DNA from: Nemophila menziesii
Taxonomy: Eukaryota > Streptophyta > Magnoliopsida > Boraginales > Hydrophyllaceae
Length of the DNA stretch: 64,000 nt
Assembly (NCBI GenBank): GCA_029959085.1
Contig: JARWIR010000008.1
Coordinates: 8,060,001-8,124,000, forward strand
Direction: 5' to 3'
In this document: piece after piece, positions 60,746-64,000 of the stretch
Layout: the number at the start of each line of letters is the position of its first letter
How positions within the stretch are numbered: the stretch's first letter is position 1
Translations under genes and position numbers: made by a program
The notes under the pieces: generated by a model
The model's input: the letters and a program-made list of their open reading frames with translations, nothing else
Databases searched by the model: none
What the model was told of the DNA's origin: nothing

Positions 60746-60819
60746 CCCTTACCATACAACCCTTTACCTCCCCCATATCAAACGGCGTTTCATTTCTCAA
60801 AATAATACTGTCAATAACC

Positions 60820-61434
60820 ATGGGAGAACAAGCATGCCTCAGGACACTCGAACGAGTATTGGGGAAGAGAAAACTATCTGCATATGAAAATGATCTCGAA
60901 GCACATCAACATAACAGCCAAGCATTCAATCAAAACCTTGGCAGATATTCAATGAGCAGCGAACAACATCAGTTTAACATTCTACGGAGTTTCGATTCGA
61001 ACCCAAAGGTAAGTGTATTTCTGGGTTTAAATTTTTAATATGCACAAGGCAATCAGATCTTAGACATGCATGATGTATAAATAATAGTTATTTTGTTTTA
61101 GACGTTTAATATACATGATATTTCTTTATAAAAACGCCAGATTCGCAAGTATAATAACAACCCTACACGTGCGTATTTCCACCCTAACGTCTCTAATCCT
61201 TTCAAGGATTTTTTGACAAAGTCCGCTCATTTCAACTCTGAAAAAGCCTCGGGAGACTCAGAGAAAATATCAACAACGGCTCTATTGAGGTTAGTGAGGG
61301 ATCTTACTGAAAAAAACGGGGTCTTAGAAAGAAGAATGTTTGATTTCGAATGGCGTATGGTGAACATGGAGCAGAAGCTTGAGTCCACCACTAGAGACTC
61401 TGGTAATCGAGTGAAAGAGCACTCGTTCTTTTGA
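60820..61434 (+). CDS. Small protein with C-terminal coiled coil, two exons (gene 2)
   Basis: Exon 1 60820-61008 (63 codons; start context ACCATGGGA) ends AAG|GTAAGT. Exon 2 61141-61434 follows GCCAG| and keeps the frame, giving 160 residues. The N-terminus is hydrophilic, rich in Asn, Gln and His. Residues about 110-145 (LLRLVRDLTEKNGVLERRMF, then WRMVNMEQKLEST) form a likely coiled coil. The ending KEHSFF resembles the KEFKFF ending of the gene at 63398. No known domain. Confidence 0.65.
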
Positions 61435-62648
61435 ATATTTTCGTTTGGGTGAGTTTTTGTTTGGAAGGTGTTTGACTTTGATTATGTCAAACTGGTTATT
61501 TTGTTTAGTGATGAGTTTTGTTTGGGGAAAAATGTTAACGGGTATGTCGAATTCATCTTGTGGGTGGTTTAATCTTTCTTCATATTTTGTCTCTTCGAAT
61601 AACTATCTATTGGTATATTCAATGTTATTTGGGCAAGGTTCAAAATGTTTTGTATAGACATTATCCTTGTGAGCTAACATTGAATTGTAATAGAACAACT
61701 TTTACGTTTGACTAAAAATGTTGTTATTGGCATTCTATTTACATTATGTTGTTCTATTTAAACCTGGACTTTAGTACTTGGTTCATTATATCAACTACGT
61801 TATGCTACTTTTTTTGGCATAACTGCAATTCTAATAGAGCAACAACAAATGGAAGAATATAAACCAATTATTTACACCAACATATACTTCACGTTGTGTA
61901 ACACAGCAACAATAAATGGAAGAATATAAACAAATGTCTTTTAAACTATTTTTCCAAAATTTTAAGTCTGTAAGAATGGTAATTAAAATTTCCTTTAAAA
62001 ACAATATATAAGTTCATAAAATTTTTGAGCAAAAAAGGGAGTAAATGTTTGTCAACAAAAGGGATCTATTCAATTCTTCAAATCTTTTTGATGTGGTACA
62101 AGTTATCTAATTAGTTAAATTGCATGCTCGCATGCAACATCTTTTATATAAAATATTAAGTTTTTTTGTACAAGCATGCAAATCACTAAATGCAAAATAA
62201 AATGTAATAAGAATTGTGAGTGGTATGCTATTAAATTTATGAGTTTATAAATTCATGGTCATTGTCTAACCAAAAATGGTGGGTTTAATGATCTTCATGA
62301 TCTTTGGAGTCCATCAATAGCCTACATGGGAATCAAATTCCCAATCTAAAACCGTCACTTCAAGAAGGACAAACTACCTATCAACGTAGAGTGTATATTT
62401 TGCCAAAATGTCGCTTCCTAGTAGGTAGCCTAGTTGTAGGAGTTGACAAATCAATAACGGTCCAATCACCACCCACCACCCTACTATTGTTATCTCCCTC
62501 CCCCATCCTTCTTTTATTTAACTAATTCTCCAAAAAACAAAAAAAACGAAAATTAAACAACAACTCAAATTAGGATTAAAATCAGAAACTACAGGAATTA
62601 CTTTTAATTGCACCTGAGGTCATTTTCTACCGAACCTCTAATTTTAAA
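61435..62648. other. Intergenic, nothing recognised
   Basis: Two frames of about 70 codons (61445-61657 and 62304-62525) lack conserved features. Confidence 0.45.
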
Positions 62649-62999
62649 TTACTTTAAAACAACAATAATTAAGAGAAAAACTAGGATTGCCATCACACAT
62701 TTCAATTTCTTCATAAAATCTGCAATCAGTTGATTTATATCGATGGGGCTTACTGCAGATATGTCAATATCACTTAGGTTATTTGATGAGGACTCTCCTC
62801 CTTCAGAAGTAACGTTTTCTTCTCCAATTTGCCGGCACCATCGCCAGAATCCACAGGTGTTGCAGTAGAAGTACAGAGCACCATAGTTCCCAGTGTAGCC
62901 TCCTCGTGTTATTATAGGATCAAGCAAGGTGGGTGGATTACAGCGGCAGTGGACTGGTGCTACGAAAATTGATGCCTTATTTCTCTTCCTTCCGGCCAT
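62649..62999 (-). CDS. GRF-type zinc-finger protein with C-terminal membrane segment
   Basis: A single-exon frame of 116 residues. The GRF zinc finger is at about 17-55 (Cys 18 and Cys 20, then C-x2-C at 46 and 49 followed by GFWRWC). A Ser/Asp-rich linker follows, then a hydrophobic C-terminal span at about 100-115 (VMAILVFLLIIVVL), which suggests tail anchoring. GRF fingers bind single-stranded nucleic acid in larger repair proteins. Short plant GRF proteins of this layout are a lineage-expanded family without known function. Confidence 0.75.
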   Translation of the reverse strand: MAGRKRNKASIFVAPVHCRCNPPTLLDPIITRGGYTGNYGALYFYCNTCGFWRWCRQIGEENVTSEGGESSSNNLSDIDISAVSPIDINQLIADFMKKLKCVMAILVFLLIIVVLK

Positions 63000-63397
63000 T
63001 ACAGTGTAACACAGCTAGTTGATGAAGTCCTACCTTTACACACTTTACTAGCCTTATAACAAGATGTGTTTTAAATGGTTACTACTCCCTATTAGGTCTG
63101 TTATATATGATCTGAAATGAAGATATAGCCGTTGCGAAATAAACGGCTTGATTTTTATTGTATAATAAATGTTTACAGAATTGGTATCCCACATGTGTAA
63201 AAATGAAAACTTTATTCACAGTCCCCGAAGTTTTGTAAAAGCCAGTTCGGTCCTCATATTATATTATATGACAAAAACCTTACCAGAAACCAAACCTACC
63301 GGGAATATTAACATTTATCACATACTCCTCTAATATACTTAGGTCTTGCTGCTCAACGTTTTATTTGGTACCGATCTATTCAAAGAAGGTGAGCGCG
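63000..63397. other. Intergenic region between divergent small genes
   Basis: No gene seen; probably shared promoter space. Confidence 0.45.
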
Positions 63398-63754
63398 ATG
63401 AAACCCAGCTCTCAATCCCAGTTTGTTCCTCGATTTTCAAGAACGTACAACGTGCCTAGGAAACAAAGGCGTATTGGGGTGATTAAAAAAACTGCACCTG
63501 AGAGAAAAATTGATAGTGAATCAACAAATTCTACACGAGCTGGATCTGCTGCAGGAACAAACGAGGGTGGTATTAAGTATGTGTGCGAAGGAGAGCGTAT
63601 TTTACAGGCATTGAACGCTGTCTTGGACTGCAACGCGCGTCTTCAAAGTTGTTTGGATAAAATGGAAGAGAGGTTTAAGAGCCTTGAAGAAAAAATTGCA
63701 GAATTACATTACAAACAACCAAAGGCCAGTTTAAAGGAATTCAAGTTCTTTTAA
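63398..63754 (+). CDS. Small basic protein with C-terminal coiled coil (gene 3)
   Basis: The first ATG in the frame is at 63398, giving 118 residues; the frame is open a little further up, so an upstream exon is possible. The N-terminal half is basic (Arg/Lys, Pro). Residues about 70-105 (ILQALNAVLDCNARLQSCLD, then MEERFKSLEEKIAELHYK) have strong heptad Leu/Ile spacing. It ends KEFKFF. No known domain. Similar in size and layout to the genes at 59045 and 60820. Confidence 0.6.
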   Translation: MKPSSQSQFVPRFSRTYNVPRKQRRIGVIKKTAPERKIDSESTNSTRAGSAAGTNEGGIKYVCEGERILQALNAVLDCNARLQSCLDKMEERFKSLEEKIAELHYKQPKASLKEFKFF

Positions 63755-64000
63755 CATTGTTTATGTGGGTATCTATGTTTTGGGATCCTTTGATGGATGA
63801 GCCAGATTTATTAATTGAACATTTTTTACTAGTATGTACTACTTATTTACTATTTGAGTTCTGTGATTGAATTTTTGCAATGTTATAGAGTGGTTTTGTG
63901 TTCTGCAATTCCATGTTTTTTGCTCTATGAAAATAGAACTGGGTTTAAGTAACCATTAAGCTTTGTTGTTTATGAAGGTTTGAATTTTAGTGTATTATTA
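63755..64000. other. 3' flank of gene 3
   Basis: AT-rich, no feature recognised to the window edge. Confidence 0.4.

Overview
The window is nuclear DNA of a eudicot plant. It is AT-rich, its introns are GT-AG, and it carries plant-specific families: a DTX-type MATE transporter, a FAR1/FRS protein, an FBA F-box protein, a PPR fragment, Athila-like Ty3 elements with a tRNA-Asp-type primer site, BED and TTF/DUF4371 hAT elements, MULEs and plant L1 LINEs. The species cannot be named from the sequence. Most of the first 50 kb is nested, decayed transposable elements around one MATE gene. The last 13 kb is a more GC-rich block of mostly intact genes.

1-12.4 kb: a minus-strand fragment of an LTR element (1-1099) is interrupted by a full 5' LTR (1100-2625), a primer-binding site and a decayed gag-protease-integrase-C-terminus polyprotein (to about 5592). 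Then come a BED-type hAT transposase pseudogene (6128-8177), L1 ORF1 debris, a PPR scrap and a block of CTCAG-rich tandem repeats.

12.4-35.3 kb: a MATE gene lies on the minus strand (eight exons, 34992-29290, frame intact, but the expected ATG reads ATT). A duplicated, decayed copy of its 3' half lies at 12410-20674. That copy holds a solo LTR (15421-18725, TSD ACATT) which itself contains an opposite-strand solo LTR (16483-18258, TSD GTCCC), and several MITEs. Between the two MATE copies sits a second gag-protease-INC element (20675-28280). It has only the 3' end of an LTR on its left and only the 5' part on its right, as if a one-LTR circle had been opened inside its LTR.

35.3-49.8 kb: a hAT MITE with a MULE-type MITE nested in it; an 8.2-kb decayed MULE (36212-44453) whose left terminal repeat is split by a 5'-truncated LINE and whose transposase gene carries a second LINE piece; a hAT MITE with perfect 8-bp TSD (44986-45456); a decayed TTF/DUF4371 hAT of the same TIR type (45552-49240); and a Ty3 reverse-transcriptase scrap.

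51-64 kb: a FAR1-related (MULE-derived) protein with an intact frame but no first catalytic Asp; a 22-copy 99-bp satellite dense in W-box cores; a convergent F-box gene; then four small genes, three for short proteins ending in a predicted coiled coil and one for a GRF zinc-finger protein with a C-terminal membrane segment. No link in function among these genes can be shown from sequence; their closeness and similar compact size are the only evidence.
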